Assembly (NCBI RefSeq): GCF_003002065.1
Contig: NZ_PVZG01000024.1
Coordinates: 1-64,000, forward strand
Reading direction: 5' to 3'
Origin: Pseudosporangium ferrugineum
GTDB taxonomy: Bacteria > Actinomycetota > Actinomycetes > Mycobacteriales > Micromonosporaceae
DNA length: 64,000 nucleotides
In this document: positions 15,038-23,578 of the stretch, in pieces
Layout of the letters: the number at the start of each line of letters is the position of its first letter
How positions within the stretch are numbered: the first letter of the stretch is position 1
The notes under the pieces: generated by a model
Database searches by the model: none
What the model saw: the letters and a program-made list of their open reading frames with translations, nothing else
What the model was told of the DNA's origin: nothing
Position numbers and translations under genes: made by a program

Positions 15038-16512
15038 CCACGCCCTACGGCAGCGACCCGGGGACCGCGCTGCGGGCCACCGACCCGGCCGGCGGGCCGT
15101 CGGCGGTCGCACTGCGGGCCACCGACCCGGCCGGCGGGCCGTCGGCGGTCGCGCTGCGGGCCACCGACCCGGCCCGGTGGCTCGAGGCCGCCTCGGCCTG
15201 GCGGTTCTGGGCCGTCGCCGCCGGGAGCTGGGCGGCCGACGTGCGGTCGTGCGCCGCGCGGCTGCGGTCGGTCTGGACCGGATCGGCGGCCGAGGCACTC
15301 GCGGCGCGGCTCGGGCGGCTGGTCCGGCGGCTCGATCTGTTCCGGCTCGAGTGCTGGGCCGCCGACCAGGCCCTGAGCGAGTTCGCCGCCTCCCTGACCC
15401 GGGCCGGGCCGGCGGACGACCTCGCCGCCGCCTCGACGGCGGACAGACGGGCCACCGAGCAGTTGCAGGCCTTGTTCCTGACCGAGGCGTCCCCACCGGC
15501 GAGCCCTTCCCCGTCCTGCACGGCCTCGCCGGCCGAGGTGGGCCGGTGGTGGGCGGGTCTGGGTCCGGAGCACCGGGAGTGGCTCCTGGTCACCGAGCCC
15601 GGAACGATCGGGTCGCTCGACGGCGTCCCGGCCGCCGCCCGCGACCGCGCCAACCGGCTCCTGCTCGACCAACTCCCGCGAGGCGGAGCAGCCCTCGTCG
15701 CGCTGCGGGACAGGCTGGCCGGCGGGGACGGGCCCAGGGCGTACCTGATGGCTCTCGACCCGGGCGGCGACGGGCGGGCGGTCGTCGCGCTGGGCGATCC
15801 GGACCGGGCCGAAGTGCTTCTCACGCACGTGCCCGGGATGACCGCCGACCTGGCCTCGTTCGGCGGCGAGCTGGACCGCGCCGAACGGGTCGCGGTGCGC
15901 GCCGGGGAGCTGGCGCCCGGCCGAGCGGCGAGTGCCGTGATGTGGCTGGGCTACGACGCGCCGGATTTTCTCGGCGAAGCGTCGAGCCGTGCCCGGGCCG
16001 AGGCCGGCGCTCCGGCCCTGCGGCGTTTCCAGGACGGGCTGCGGGTCACCCACGAGGGCCGCCCGGCGCGCCAGACCGTGCTCGGGCACAGCTACGGCTC
16101 ACTGGTCGTGGGCACCGCCGCCGCCCGCGCGGGATTCGCGGCGGACAGCGTGGTCTTCGTCGGCTCGCCCGGCGTCGGCGTGGACTCGGCCGGCGGGCTG
16201 CACGTGCCGTCCGGCGAGGTGTGGGCGTCGACCTCGCGCACCGACGTGATCCAGTGGGCGGCGGTGTCGCCGCGCAGCCTCGCCGAGGACCTGCTCACCA
16301 GTCAGATCCGGCCGGCCGGGGCGGTGCTCGCCTTCAGCCGGCCGGAGAACGACCTGTACTACGGCACCAACCCGGCCGATCCGGCCTTCGGTGCGCGGAC
16401 CTTCCCCAGCCAGCCGGACGCCGGCCACCTCGGATACTGGGACGAGGGCGGCCCGGCGCTCGACGCGCTCACGAACATCACGCTGGGGCGGACCGATGTC
16501 ATTCCACGGTGA
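15034..16512 (+). CDS. WXG-domain alpha/beta hydrolase (DUF1023)
   Basis: A 492-residue protein in three parts. Residues 1-48 include tandem copies of LRATDPAGGPSAVA. Residues 50-130 form a helical region with a WXG turn (VWTGSAAEAL, about residue 79), as in WXG100 proteins. Residues 170-490 are a DUF1023 alpha/beta hydrolase with nucleophile GHSYGS (about 350), acid in TSRTDVIQW and histidine in AGHLGYWDE. With the coupled EspC-like partner it resembles a secreted enzyme of the type VII pathway. The substrate (ester, lipid or cell-wall) is not known. It overlaps the convergent glmS end by 14 bp. Confidence 0.75.
   Translation: MTTPYGSDPGTALRATDPAGGPSAVALRATDPAGGPSAVALRATDPARWLEAASAWRFWAVAAGSWAADVRSCAARLRSVWTGSAAEALAARLGRLVRRLDLFRLECWAADQALSEFAASLTRAGPADDLAAASTADRRATEQLQALFLTEASPPASPSPSCTASPAEVGRWWAGLGPEHREWLLVTEPGTIGSLDGVPAAARDRANRLLLDQLPRGGAALVALRDRLAGGDGPRAYLMALDPGGDGRAVVALGDPDRAEVLLTHVPGMTADLASFGGELDRAERVAVRAGELAPGRAASAVMWLGYDAPDFLGEASSRARAEAGAPALRRFQDGLRVTHEGRPARQTVLGHSYGSLVVGTAAARAGFAADSVVFVGSPGVGVDSAGGLHVPSGEVWASTSRTDVIQWAAVSPRSLAEDLLTSQIRPAGAVLAFSRPENDLYYGTNPADPAFGARTFPSQPDAGHLGYWDEGGPALDALTNITLGRTDVIPR
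15067..15174 (+). repeat. 42-bp in-frame tandem repeat in the DUF1023 gene
   Basis: Two full units (15067-15108 and 15109-15150) that differ by one base, and a 24-bp partial third unit (15151-15174). Each encodes ALRATDPAGGPSAV. Confidence 0.9.
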
Positions 16513-18385
16513 CGGACTTGGCCAGGTTGCGGGGCTGGTCGACGTCGTGCCCGCGGGCGGCCGCGATCTCGCACGCCAGGATCTGCAGCGGCACGGTGGT
16601 CATCAGCGGGGCGAGCAGGGTGGGCGTACGCGGCACGCGGATCAGGTGGTCGGCGTAGGCGCCCACCGCGTCGTCGCCCTCCTCGGCGATCACGATCGTG
16701 CGGGCACCGCGGGCGCGTACCTCCTGGATGTTGGAGACGACCTTGTCGCGCAGCACGCCGCGGCCGGCCGGCGACGGCACCACGCAGACGACCGGCGTGC
16801 CCTCGTCGATCAGGGCGATCGGGCCGTGCTTGAGCTCGCCGGCCGCGAAGCCCTCGGCGTGCATGTAGGCGAGCTCCTTGAGCTTCAGCGCGCCCTCGAG
16901 CGCCACCGGGAAGCCGACGTGGCGGCCGATGAAGAGCACGGTGGAGGCGGTCTTCAGGTCGCGGGCCAGGGCACGGACGGCCTCCATCTGCGCGAGGAGC
17001 TCCCGCAGGTTGTCCGGGGTGCGCTGGAGGCGGGAGACGACGGCGGCGACCTCGTCGGCGTACATGACGCCGCGGATCTGGGCGAGGTGCAGGCCGATCA
17101 GGTAGCAGGCGACGAGCTGGGTCAGGAACGCCTTGGTGGACGCCACCGCGATCTCCGGGCCGCCGTGGGTGTAGAGCACGGCGTCGGACTCGCGGGGGAT
17201 CGTCGAGCCGTTGGTGTTGCAGATGGCCAGCACCCGCGCCTTCTGCTCCTTCGCGTGGCGCAGGGCCATCAGCGTGTCCATCGTTTCGCCGGACTGGCTG
17301 ATGGCGATCACCAGGGTCGAGCGGTCGAGCACCGGGTCGCGGTATCGGAACTCGCTGGCGAGCTCGACCTCGCACGGGATGCGCGTCCAGTGCTCGATGG
17401 CGTACTTGGCGACCATGCCGGAGTGGTACGCCGTGCCGCAGGCGATGATGAAGACCTTGTCGACGTCGCGCAGGTCCTGGTCGGTGAGCCGGACCTCGTC
17501 GAGCACGATCTCGCCACGCTCGGAGAGGCGCCCCAGCAGCGTGTCGGCGATGGCCTGGGGCTGCTCGGCGATCTCCTTGAGCATGAAGTAGTCGTAGCCG
17601 CCCTTCTCCGCGGCGGACGCGTCCCAGTCGATGTGGAATTCCTTGCCGGCGGCGGGCTGCCCGGCGAAGTCGGTGATCTCGATGCCGGCCGGGGTGATCA
17701 GGACGACCTGGTCCTGGCCCAGCTCGACGGCCTCGCGGGTGTGCTCGATGAAGGCGGCGACGTCGCTGGCCAGGAAGCTCTCGCCGTCGCCCCGGCCGAC
17801 CACCAGCGGCGAGTTGCGGCGCGCCGCGACGACCGCGTCCGGGACGTCGACGTCGATCGCCAGCAGGGTGAAGGCGCCCTCGAGGCGGCGTACGGCCCGG
17901 CGCATGCCCTCGGCGAGCAGGTGCGGCCCGTCGGCGTCGGAGCCCGACTCGCGCAGCGCGCGCATCTCGGCGGCGAGCAGATGGGCGGCGCATTCGGTGT
18001 CCGTGTCGCTGACGAACTCGATGCCGGTGGCCTCCAGCTCGGCGCGCAGCCGGGCGAAGTTCTCGATGATCCCGTTGTGGATCACCGCGACCCGCCCGTC
18101 GGCCGACAGGTGCGGGTGGGCGTTGCGGTCGGTGGGGCCGCCGTGGGTCGCCCACCGGGTGTGCCCGATCGCGGTCGACCCGGCGGCGATGCCGTCTCCC
18201 GCCCTCTCGACCAGCGCCTTTTCGAGATTTGCCAGCTTGCCGGCGCGCTTCTCGGTCAGGATGACGGTGTCGTCGATGACCGCGACGCCGGCGGAGTCAT
18301 ATCCGCGGTATTCGAGGCGGCGGAGCCCGTCGAGGACGATTTGCAGCGCCGGCCGATTGCCGACGTAACCCACGATCCCACACAT
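16499..18385 (-). CDS. glmS: Glutamine-fructose-6-phosphate aminotransferase (isomerizing)
   Basis: First committed step to UDP-GlcNAc: converts fructose-6-phosphate and glutamine to glucosamine-6-phosphate. Start ATG 18385 gives M-C-GIVGYVG, placing the glutaminase nucleophile at Cys2. The glutaminase domain (1-240) has GHTRWATHG, and two SIS sugar-isomerase domains follow (for example AISQSGETMDTLMAL and the C-terminal QPRNLAKSVTVE). At 628 residues it is full length. A TACGCT hexamer 7 nt before the ATG suggests a leaderless mRNA. No glmS ribozyme was seen upstream. Confidence 0.97.
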   Translation of the reverse strand: MCGIVGYVGNRPALQIVLDGLRRLEYRGYDSAGVAVIDDTVILTEKRAGKLANLEKALVERAGDGIAAGSTAIGHTRWATHGGPTDRNAHPHLSADGRVAVIHNGIIENFARLRAELEATGIEFVSDTDTECAAHLLAAEMRALRESGSDADGPHLLAEGMRRAVRRLEGAFTLLAIDVDVPDAVVAARRNSPLVVGRGDGESFLASDVAAFIEHTREAVELGQDQVVLITPAGIEITDFAGQPAAGKEFHIDWDASAAEKGGYDYFMLKEIAEQPQAIADTLLGRLSERGEIVLDEVRLTDQDLRDVDKVFIIACGTAYHSGMVAKYAIEHWTRIPCEVELASEFRYRDPVLDRSTLVIAISQSGETMDTLMALRHAKEQKARVLAICNTNGSTIPRESDAVLYTHGGPEIAVASTKAFLTQLVACYLIGLHLAQIRGVMYADEVAAVVSRLQRTPDNLRELLAQMEAVRALARDLKTASTVLFIGRHVGFPVALEGALKLKELAYMHAEGFAAGELKHGPIALIDEGTPVVCVVPSPAGRGVLRDKVVSNIQEVRARGARTIVIAEEGDDAVGAYADHLIRVPRTPTLLAPLMTTVPLQILACEIAAARGHDVDQPRNLAKSVTVE

Positions 18386-18392
18386 GAGGGGC

Positions 18393-18398
18393 AGCGTA
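18393..18398 (-). promoter_or_regulatory. -10 hexamer TACGCT, leaderless glmS
   Basis: TACGCT on the minus strand is separated from ATG 18385 by exactly 7 nt (gcccctc), and no Shine-Dalgarno is present. Confidence 0.45.
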
Positions 18399-18584
18399 GC
18401 GGACTTTCGCTCACGCATGGTGCTCGAGAAGCATACTTTCGCGCATCGTACGTGATCGAAACAGCCGTTCGGTCAGGTGCGGGCCGCTTCCTGTCCAGGT
18501 CACGGCCGACCTCGACACGACCGGGTGATCCGCTTCTGGCGGCGGGGGCGTACCGTCGGTCGGACACCTGCTCAGGAGAGACGA

Positions 18585-19526
18585 TTGAGCTACCCACCGC
18601 CCTCGGACCCCACGCGCCCCCTCCCGCCGGAGGAGCCCTCGGGCCAGCCCTGGTCGTCACCGTCGGGCGACCCGCTGTCGGCACAGCCGTTCCAGCAGCC
18701 CCAAGGACAGCCTGTCCCGGGGCAGACGCCCTCGGGACAGCCGCCCCAGAGCCCGCCTGCCGCGGGACAGCCACCGCAGTACCAGCCGCCGCAATATCAG
18801 CCCGGCTACGCGGCGCTGCCCGAGCCGCCGGTGAGCGGTCCGCCGGACGGCTACCCGTCGACCTCGCAGTTCCCCGCCGTCGGCCAGCCGCAGTATCAGC
18901 AGCCCGGCTATCCCCCGCCGCCCGGATACGGGCCACCGCCGGGGTACGGACCGCCGCCCGGATACGGCGCGCCTCCGCCGCCCCCGCCCAAGCGCAGCAA
19001 CACCCCGCTGATCGCCGTGCTGATCGCGGTCACCCTGCTGCTCTGCGCCGGCGGCGTGACGTCGGCGGTCCTGCTGGTCAACCGCGCCACCGACAAGGCG
19101 AAGGAGACCATCGACTCGCTGCCCACGACGCTGCCCACCGAGGACGTGCCCGAACTGCCGACCGAGCTGCCCACGGAGCTGCCGGAGCTGCCCACGCTCC
19201 CGACCGGGCTGCCGACCGGCATCCCCGACCTGCCCGGCAAGGGCGAGGAGATCTCGGTCGAGTACGAGGTGACCGGCGACGGCCCCGTCGAGATCGTGTA
19301 CATGGGCGAGCTGGGCAAGGACCCTCAGCGCGTACGCAATGTGTCCCTGCCGTGGCGCAAGAAGGTGACCCTGCACGGCTCCGCGCTCGTCTCGGTGGTC
19401 GCCGTCCGGGGCAGCACCTCGGAGGGCACCATCAGCTGCAGCGCGAAGGTCGACGGCGACGAGGTCGCCCAGAAGACCAGCACCGGCTCGTTCATCACCG
19501 CGTCCTGCACCAAGGTGATCTTCTAG
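18585..19526 (+). CDS. Proline-rich single-pass protein with MmpS-like domain
   Basis: A 313-residue protein beginning at TTG 18585, chosen for the AGGAGAG 6 nt upstream. Residues 1-135 are Pro/Gln/Tyr-rich, with PGYGPPPGYG repeats, and are predicted cytoplasmic and disordered. One membrane helix (about 140-163, PLIAVLIAVTLLLCAGGV) follows. Then comes a linker rich in LPTELP repeats, and a C-terminal extracellular beta domain (about 225-313) resembling MmpS: VEYEVTGDGPVEIVYMG, LPW, and paired cysteines in ISCSAKVDG and TASCTKV. MmpS proteins assist MmpL transporters, but none is adjacent here. The role is unknown. Confidence 0.7.
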   Translation: MSYPPPSDPTRPLPPEEPSGQPWSSPSGDPLSAQPFQQPQGQPVPGQTPSGQPPQSPPAAGQPPQYQPPQYQPGYAALPEPPVSGPPDGYPSTSQFPAVGQPQYQQPGYPPPPGYGPPPGYGPPPGYGAPPPPPPKRSNTPLIAVLIAVTLLLCAGGVTSAVLLVNRATDKAKETIDSLPTTLPTEDVPELPTELPTELPELPTLPTGLPTGIPDLPGKGEEISVEYEVTGDGPVEIVYMGELGKDPQRVRNVSLPWRKKVTLHGSALVSVVAVRGSTSEGTISCSAKVDGDEVAQKTSTGSFITASCTKVIF

Positions 19527-19536
19527 CGGGAGGCCG

Positions 19537-19542
19537 TAGGCT
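19537..19542 (+). promoter_or_regulatory. -10 hexamer TAGGCT, leaderless aminotransferase
   Basis: TAGGCT followed by 7 nt and GTG 19550. It lies just beyond the stop of the upstream gene, so the aminotransferase can be transcribed independently. Confidence 0.45.
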
Positions 19543-19549
19543 GGCGGGC

Positions 19550-20749
19550 GTGACGTCGTCGATCTCGGCGGACCCGCTCGTCGGCCGCATGCGCCCGTTC
19601 GGCACCACCATCTTCACCGAGATGTCCGCGCTCGCCGCGCGGACCGGCTCGGTCAACCTGGGACAGGGCTTCCCGGACACCGACGGGCCGCCGGAGATGC
19701 TCGCCGCGGCCGCCGAGGCGCTGCGCTCCGGCGCCAACCAGTACCCGCCGCTGCCCGGCATCCCGGCGCTGCGGCAGGCCGTGGTGGCGCACGAGGAGCG
19801 GTTCTGGGGCCTCACCCGGGACGCCGACACCGAGGTGGTGGTCACCGCCGGCGCCACCGAGGCGGTCGCGGCGGCCATCCTCGCGCTGTGCGAGGCCGGC
19901 GACGAGGTGGTGTGCTTCGAGCCGTACTACGACTCGTACGCGGCCTCGATCGCGCTCGCCGGGGCGGTCCGGCGGCCGGTGACGCTGCGCCCGGGAGCCG
20001 ACGGCCGGTACGGCTTCGACGAGGCCGACCTGCGGGCCGCCTTCGGGCCGCGGACCCGGATGGTGCTGCTCAACTCGCCGCACAACCCCACCGGCACCGT
20101 CTTCACCACCGACCAGCTCACGCTGATCGCGCGGCTCTGCCAGGAGCACGATGTGTACGCCGTGACCGACGAGGTCTACGAGCACCTCGTGTTCACCGAC
20201 TCGGCCACGCCGCACGTGCCGCTCGCCACTCTGCCGGGCATGCGGGAGCGCACTCTGCGCATCTCCTCGGCGGGCAAGAGCTTCTCGTGTACGGGCTGGA
20301 AGGTCGGCTGGGCCACGGGCCCCGCGCCGCTCGTCTCCGCGGTGCAGCGGGTCAAGCAGTTCCTCACGTTCGTCAACGCCGGGCCGCTCCAGCCGGCCGT
20401 GGCCGTCGCCCTCGCGCTGCCGGACACCTACTTCACCACGTTCCGCGACGGGCTCCAGGCGCGGCGGGACAGGCTCGTCGCCGGGCTCACCGACGCCGGC
20501 TTCGGGGTGCTGCCGTCGGAGGGCACCTACTTCGTGACCGCGGACATCACGCCGCTGGGCGGGACGGACGGGGTCGACTTCTGCCGTACGCTGCCCGAGC
20601 GCTGCGGGGTGGTGGCGGTGCCGACCCAGGTGTTCTACGACCACCAGGAGCAGGGGCGGCGCCTGATCCGCTTCGCCTTCTGCAAGCGCGAGGAAGTGAT
20701 CGACGAGGCCGCCCGCCGCCTGCGCACCCTGGCCCGAGCCCAAGCCTGA
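19550..20749 (+). CDS. PLP-dependent aminotransferase (class I/II, DapC/methionine-aminotransferase-like)
   Basis: A 399-residue fold-type I aminotransferase. The N-terminal VNLGQGFPDTDGPPEM, the middle NSPHNPTGTVF, the acidic DEVYEHLVF and the Schiff-base lysine in SAGKSFSCTGWKVGW are all present. These match the branch that includes N-succinyldiaminopimelate aminotransferase and methionine aminotransferase, and annotation pipelines often disagree between them. The amino donor cannot be fixed from sequence. It is followed by a 147-bp tandem repeat before the convergent glmM. Confidence 0.88.
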   Translation: MTSSISADPLVGRMRPFGTTIFTEMSALAARTGSVNLGQGFPDTDGPPEMLAAAAEALRSGANQYPPLPGIPALRQAVVAHEERFWGLTRDADTEVVVTAGATEAVAAAILALCEAGDEVVCFEPYYDSYAASIALAGAVRRPVTLRPGADGRYGFDEADLRAAFGPRTRMVLLNSPHNPTGTVFTTDQLTLIARLCQEHDVYAVTDEVYEHLVFTDSATPHVPLATLPGMRERTLRISSAGKSFSCTGWKVGWATGPAPLVSAVQRVKQFLTFVNAGPLQPAVAVALALPDTYFTTFRDGLQARRDRLVAGLTDAGFGVLPSEGTYFVTADITPLGGTDGVDFCRTLPERCGVVAVPTQVFYDHQEQGRRLIRFAFCKREEVIDEAARRLRTLARAQA

Positions 20750-20962
20750 GCCCGATCCGCAACGCGAACCGGGCCAGGACAAGAACACCGGGGTGCACGA
20801 CCAGCCGGGCCCGAAAACAAGGCCGGCCGGGCCCAAAGCACGGCCGCCGGACCTCAAAGCACGGCCGGCGGACCTGGAAGCACGGCCGCCGGACCTCGAA
20901 GCACGGCGGCCGGGCCTCAATGCACGGCGGCCGGGCCCGAGCGAGGCCGCCCGGGGGCGGGA
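20750..20962. repeat. Intergenic 21-bp tandem repeat between aminotransferase and glmM
   Basis: Seven diverged 21-bp units occupy 20799-20945, consensus cggccgccggacctcaaagc plus a. They lie 49 bp after the aminotransferase stop and 17 bp before the convergent glmM stop. No terminator-like hairpin with a T-run stands out. Confidence 0.85.
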
Positions 20963-22315
20963 TCAGGCCGGGCTGGCGGCGCGGACCTCGTCGGCGACGC
21001 GCTCGGCCACCGCGCGGGCCTGGTCCTGCGTCTCCGCCTCGACCATCACCCGGACGAGGGCCTCGGTGCCGGACGGCCGGAGCAGCACCCGGCCGGTCTC
21101 GCCGAGCTCGTCCTCGGCCAGCGCCACGGCCGCCTGGACGGTCGGGGCCTGGGCGCCCGCCTCGCGGTCCTGGACCGGCACGTTGATGAGGACCTGGGGC
21201 AGCTTGTGCAGCACCGCGGCCAGGTCGGCCAGGGACTTGCCCGAGGCCGCGATCGTCGCCATGAGGTGCAGGCCGGTCAGGACGCCGTCGCCGGTGGTCG
21301 CGTACGCCGGCATGACGATGTGGCCGCTCTGCTCGCCGCCGAGGGCGTAGTTGCCGGCCGCAAGCTCCTCCAGGACGTACCGGTCGCCGACCTTGGTCTC
21401 GATCAGGCGGATGCCGGCCTGCTTCATCGCGAGCCGCAGGCCGAGGTTGCTCATCACCGTCGCGACCAGGGTGTCGTCGGTGAGGGTGCCCGCCTCGCGC
21501 ATGGCCAGCGCCAGGATCGCCATGATCTCGTCGCCGTCGACCACCTCGCCGGTCGACGTCACGGCCAGGCAGCGGTCCGCGTCGCCGTCGTGGGCCAGGC
21601 CCAGGTCGGCGCCCTCGCGCAGCACCGCCTCGCGGACGGCGTCCAGGTGCGTCGAGCCGCAGTTGTCGTTGATGTTGAGGCCGTCGGGGTCGGCGTGGAT
21701 CGCGATGACCTCGGCGCCGGCCTGCTCGTACGCGGCCGGGCCGACCTCGCTGGCCGCGCCGTTCGCGCAGTCGACCACGACCTTGATGCCTTCGAGGCTG
21801 TGCGGGGTGGAGGCGACGAGGTGCTTGATGTAGTGCTCGGCGCCGTCGAGGAGGTCGTGCACCCGGCCCACGCCGGCGCCGGTGGGCCGGCCGACCAGCC
21901 CGTGCCCGTCCGCGACCGCCGCCTCGATGCGGGCCTCGAGCTCGTCCGGCAGCTTCTGGCCGCCGGGGGCGAAGAGCTTGATGCCGTTGTCGGGCATCGG
22001 GTTGTGCGAGGCGGACAGCATCACGCCGAGGTCCGCGTTGGCCTGCCCGACCAGGTACGCGACCGCGGGCGTGGGCAGCACCCCGACCCGGACGACGTTG
22101 GCGCCGGCGCTGGTCAGGCCCGCCACCACGGCGGCCTCCAGCATCTCGCCGCTGGCCCGCGGGTCCCGTCCCACGATCGCCAGCGGCTGGTGGCTCCGGT
22201 CGCTCTCGATGAGCACCCGGGCGGCCGCGACCGCGACCGAGAGCGCGAGCTCCGGGGTCAGAAGCTCACCGTTCGCGAGCCCGCGTACGCCGTCCGTGCC
22301 GAAGAGTCGCCCCAT
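20963..22315 (-). CDS. glmM: Phosphoglucosamine mutase
   Basis: Converts glucosamine-6-phosphate to glucosamine-1-phosphate, the step after GlmS. The 450-residue enzyme starts GRLFGTDGVRGLANGELL. The phosphoserine is in VMLSASHNPMPDNGIKLF (about residues 97-114), the metal loop is DGDADRCLA, and the C-terminal phosphate-binding loop is LRPSGTEALVRVMVEA. The ATG is preceded by AAAGGA. The gene is 152 bp after the rplM-rpsI pair on the same strand, separated from it by a strong terminator. Confidence 0.97.
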   Translation of the reverse strand: MGRLFGTDGVRGLANGELLTPELALSVAVAAARVLIESDRSHQPLAIVGRDPRASGEMLEAAVVAGLTSAGANVVRVGVLPTPAVAYLVGQANADLGVMLSASHNPMPDNGIKLFAPGGQKLPDELEARIEAAVADGHGLVGRPTGAGVGRVHDLLDGAEHYIKHLVASTPHSLEGIKVVVDCANGAASEVGPAAYEQAGAEVIAIHADPDGLNINDNCGSTHLDAVREAVLREGADLGLAHDGDADRCLAVTSTGEVVDGDEIMAILALAMREAGTLTDDTLVATVMSNLGLRLAMKQAGIRLIETKVGDRYVLEELAAGNYALGGEQSGHIVMPAYATTGDGVLTGLHLMATIAASGKSLADLAAVLHKLPQVLINVPVQDREAGAQAPTVQAAVALAEDELGETGRVLLRPSGTEALVRVMVEAETQDQARAVAERVADEVRAASPA

Positions 22316-22391
22316 GGCGGTCGTTCCTTTCGCCGGTCCTGTCCTCTCAGTAAAGGCGGACCGGTGCGTTGTTCGGGGAGGGAAATGCGAA

Positions 22392-22433
22392 ACGGCCGGG
22401 CACGCCCCACGAGAAAGGGGCGCGCCCGGCCGT
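22392..22433 (-). terminator. Intrinsic terminator after rplM-rpsI
   Basis: A 17-bp stem (acggccgggcacgcccc pairing with ggggcgcgcccggccgt, one wobble) closes an 8-nt loop. On the minus strand it is followed by TTTCGCATTT. It lies about 35 bp beyond the rpsI stop. Confidence 0.8.
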
Positions 22434-22467
22434 ACCGGTCAGACGTGGTGCAAGGCGAGCGCTGCGA

Positions 22468-22974
22468 TCAGCGCTTCGAGTACTGCGGAGCCTTGCGGGC
22501 CTTCTTGAGGCCGTACTTCTTGCTCTCCTTGACCCGCGCGTCCCGGGTGAGGAAGCCGGCCTTCTTGAGCGCCGGACGGTCGTCGGGCTCGTTGGTGATC
22601 AGCGCACGGGCGATGCCGAGGCGCAGCGCGCCGGCCTGGCCGGTGATGCCGCCGCCGCGCAGGTTGGCGATGACGTCGAACTGCTCGGCCTTCTCGGCGG
22701 TGTTCAGCGGCTCGCGGATGAGCTGCTGGTGCACCTTGCTGGGGAAGTAGTTCTCCAGCTCGCGGCCGTTGCAGGTGATCTTGCCGGAGCCGGGGACGAG
22801 CCGGACCCGGACGATGGCCTCCTTGCGGCGGCCCACGGTCTGGATCGGACGGTCGCCCGGGCGCGGGGCGCGCACGGTGACCGGCGCGGCCTCGACGACC
22901 ACCACGGTCTCCGCGGGGGTCTCAGCGGGTGCCTCGACGGTCTCGACGACCTCGGGCTCGACGATGTCGGACAT
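22468..22974 (-). CDS. rpsI: 30S ribosomal protein S9
   Basis: S9 contacts the P-site tRNA through its C-terminal tail. The 168-residue product ends in KAPQYSKR, the expected RNA-binding end, and has GRRKEAIVRVRL and NLRGGGITGQAGALRLGIA. The first 40 residues form an acidic Val/Glu/Pro-rich extension (VVETVEAPAETPAET), longer than in most bacteria but common in Actinobacteria. ATG 22974 follows GAAGGAAA. It is cotranscribed with rplM, 20 bp upstream. Confidence 0.97.
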   Translation of the reverse strand: MSDIVEPEVVETVEAPAETPAETVVVVEAAPVTVRAPRPGDRPIQTVGRRKEAIVRVRLVPGSGKITCNGRELENYFPSKVHQQLIREPLNTAEKAEQFDVIANLRGGGITGQAGALRLGIARALITNEPDDRPALKKAGFLTRDARVKESKKYGLKKARKAPQYSKR

Positions 22975-22994
22975 GCTGTTTCCTTCGCCCGCGC

Positions 22995-23438
22995 TCACTG
23001 CGCGATCTGCTTGATTTCGAACGGCACCGGCTGCTGCGCGGCGTGCGGGTGCTCGGCGCCCGGGTAGACCTTCAGCTTCTTGATGATCTGACGGGCGAGC
23101 TTGTTGTGCGGGAGCATGCCCTTGACGGCCAGCTCGACCGCGTGCTCGGGCCGCTTCGTCAGCAGCTCCTCGTAGCCGACCTGCTTCAGGCCACCCGGGT
23201 AGCCGGAGTGCCGGTAGGCGACCTTGGTCTGCCGCTTGTTGCCGGTCAGCGCGACCTTGCCCGCGTTGATGATCACCACGAAGTCGCCGGTGTCGATGTG
23301 CGGGGCGAACGTCGGCTTGTGCTTACCGCGCAGGAGCGTGGCGGCGTGGGTGGCCAGGCGGCCCAGAACGACGTCAGAAGCGTCGATAATGTGCCACTGA
23401 CGCTCGATCTCACCCGGCTTCGGGCTGTACGTACGCAC
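22995..23438 (-). CDS. rplM: 50S ribosomal protein L13
   Basis: A 147-residue early-assembly 23S rRNA-binding protein, the usual length for the family. It opens RTYSPKPGEIERQWHIIDA and contains RHSGYPGGLK and GMLPHNKLARQIIKKLKVY. Start GTG 23438 is preceded by AAGG at 7 nt; the longer frame to 23489 lacks conservation. rplM and rpsI form the standard two-gene operon, and the promoter is proposed near 23549-23578. Confidence 0.97.
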   Translation of the reverse strand: MRTYSPKPGEIERQWHIIDASDVVLGRLATHAATLLRGKHKPTFAPHIDTGDFVVIINAGKVALTGNKRQTKVAYRHSGYPGGLKQVGYEELLTKRPEHAVELAVKGMLPHNKLARQIIKKLKVYPGAEHPHAAQQPVPFEIKQIAQ

Positions 23439-23548
23439 AGAATTACCTTGTCTCGTCGTCGGTCTGGGGGCGCGCGCCCTGTTCGTCAAGCACGAACGTC
23501 GAGCCTACCCGAGAGGGGAGGCTCGCAGCTGTCGCACAACAGCAGGCA

Positions 23549-23578
23549 ACAATACCCGGCTGCGCGGCACGCGGTCAA
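23549..23578 (-). promoter_or_regulatory. Putative rplM-rpsI promoter
   Basis: On the minus strand TTGACC, 18 nt, TATTGT, located about 110 bp upstream of the rplM start. The fit to the housekeeping sigma consensus is good for so GC-rich a genome. It was not tested against other candidates in the region. Confidence 0.4.

Noticed and set aside
16391..20749. A very long open frame (about 1450 codons) antisense to glmS and running into the aminotransferase
   Set aside because: High GC leaves opposite frames open. Only the part from GTG 19550 encodes a recognisable protein; the rest is Arg/Gly/Ala-rich shadow of glmS.
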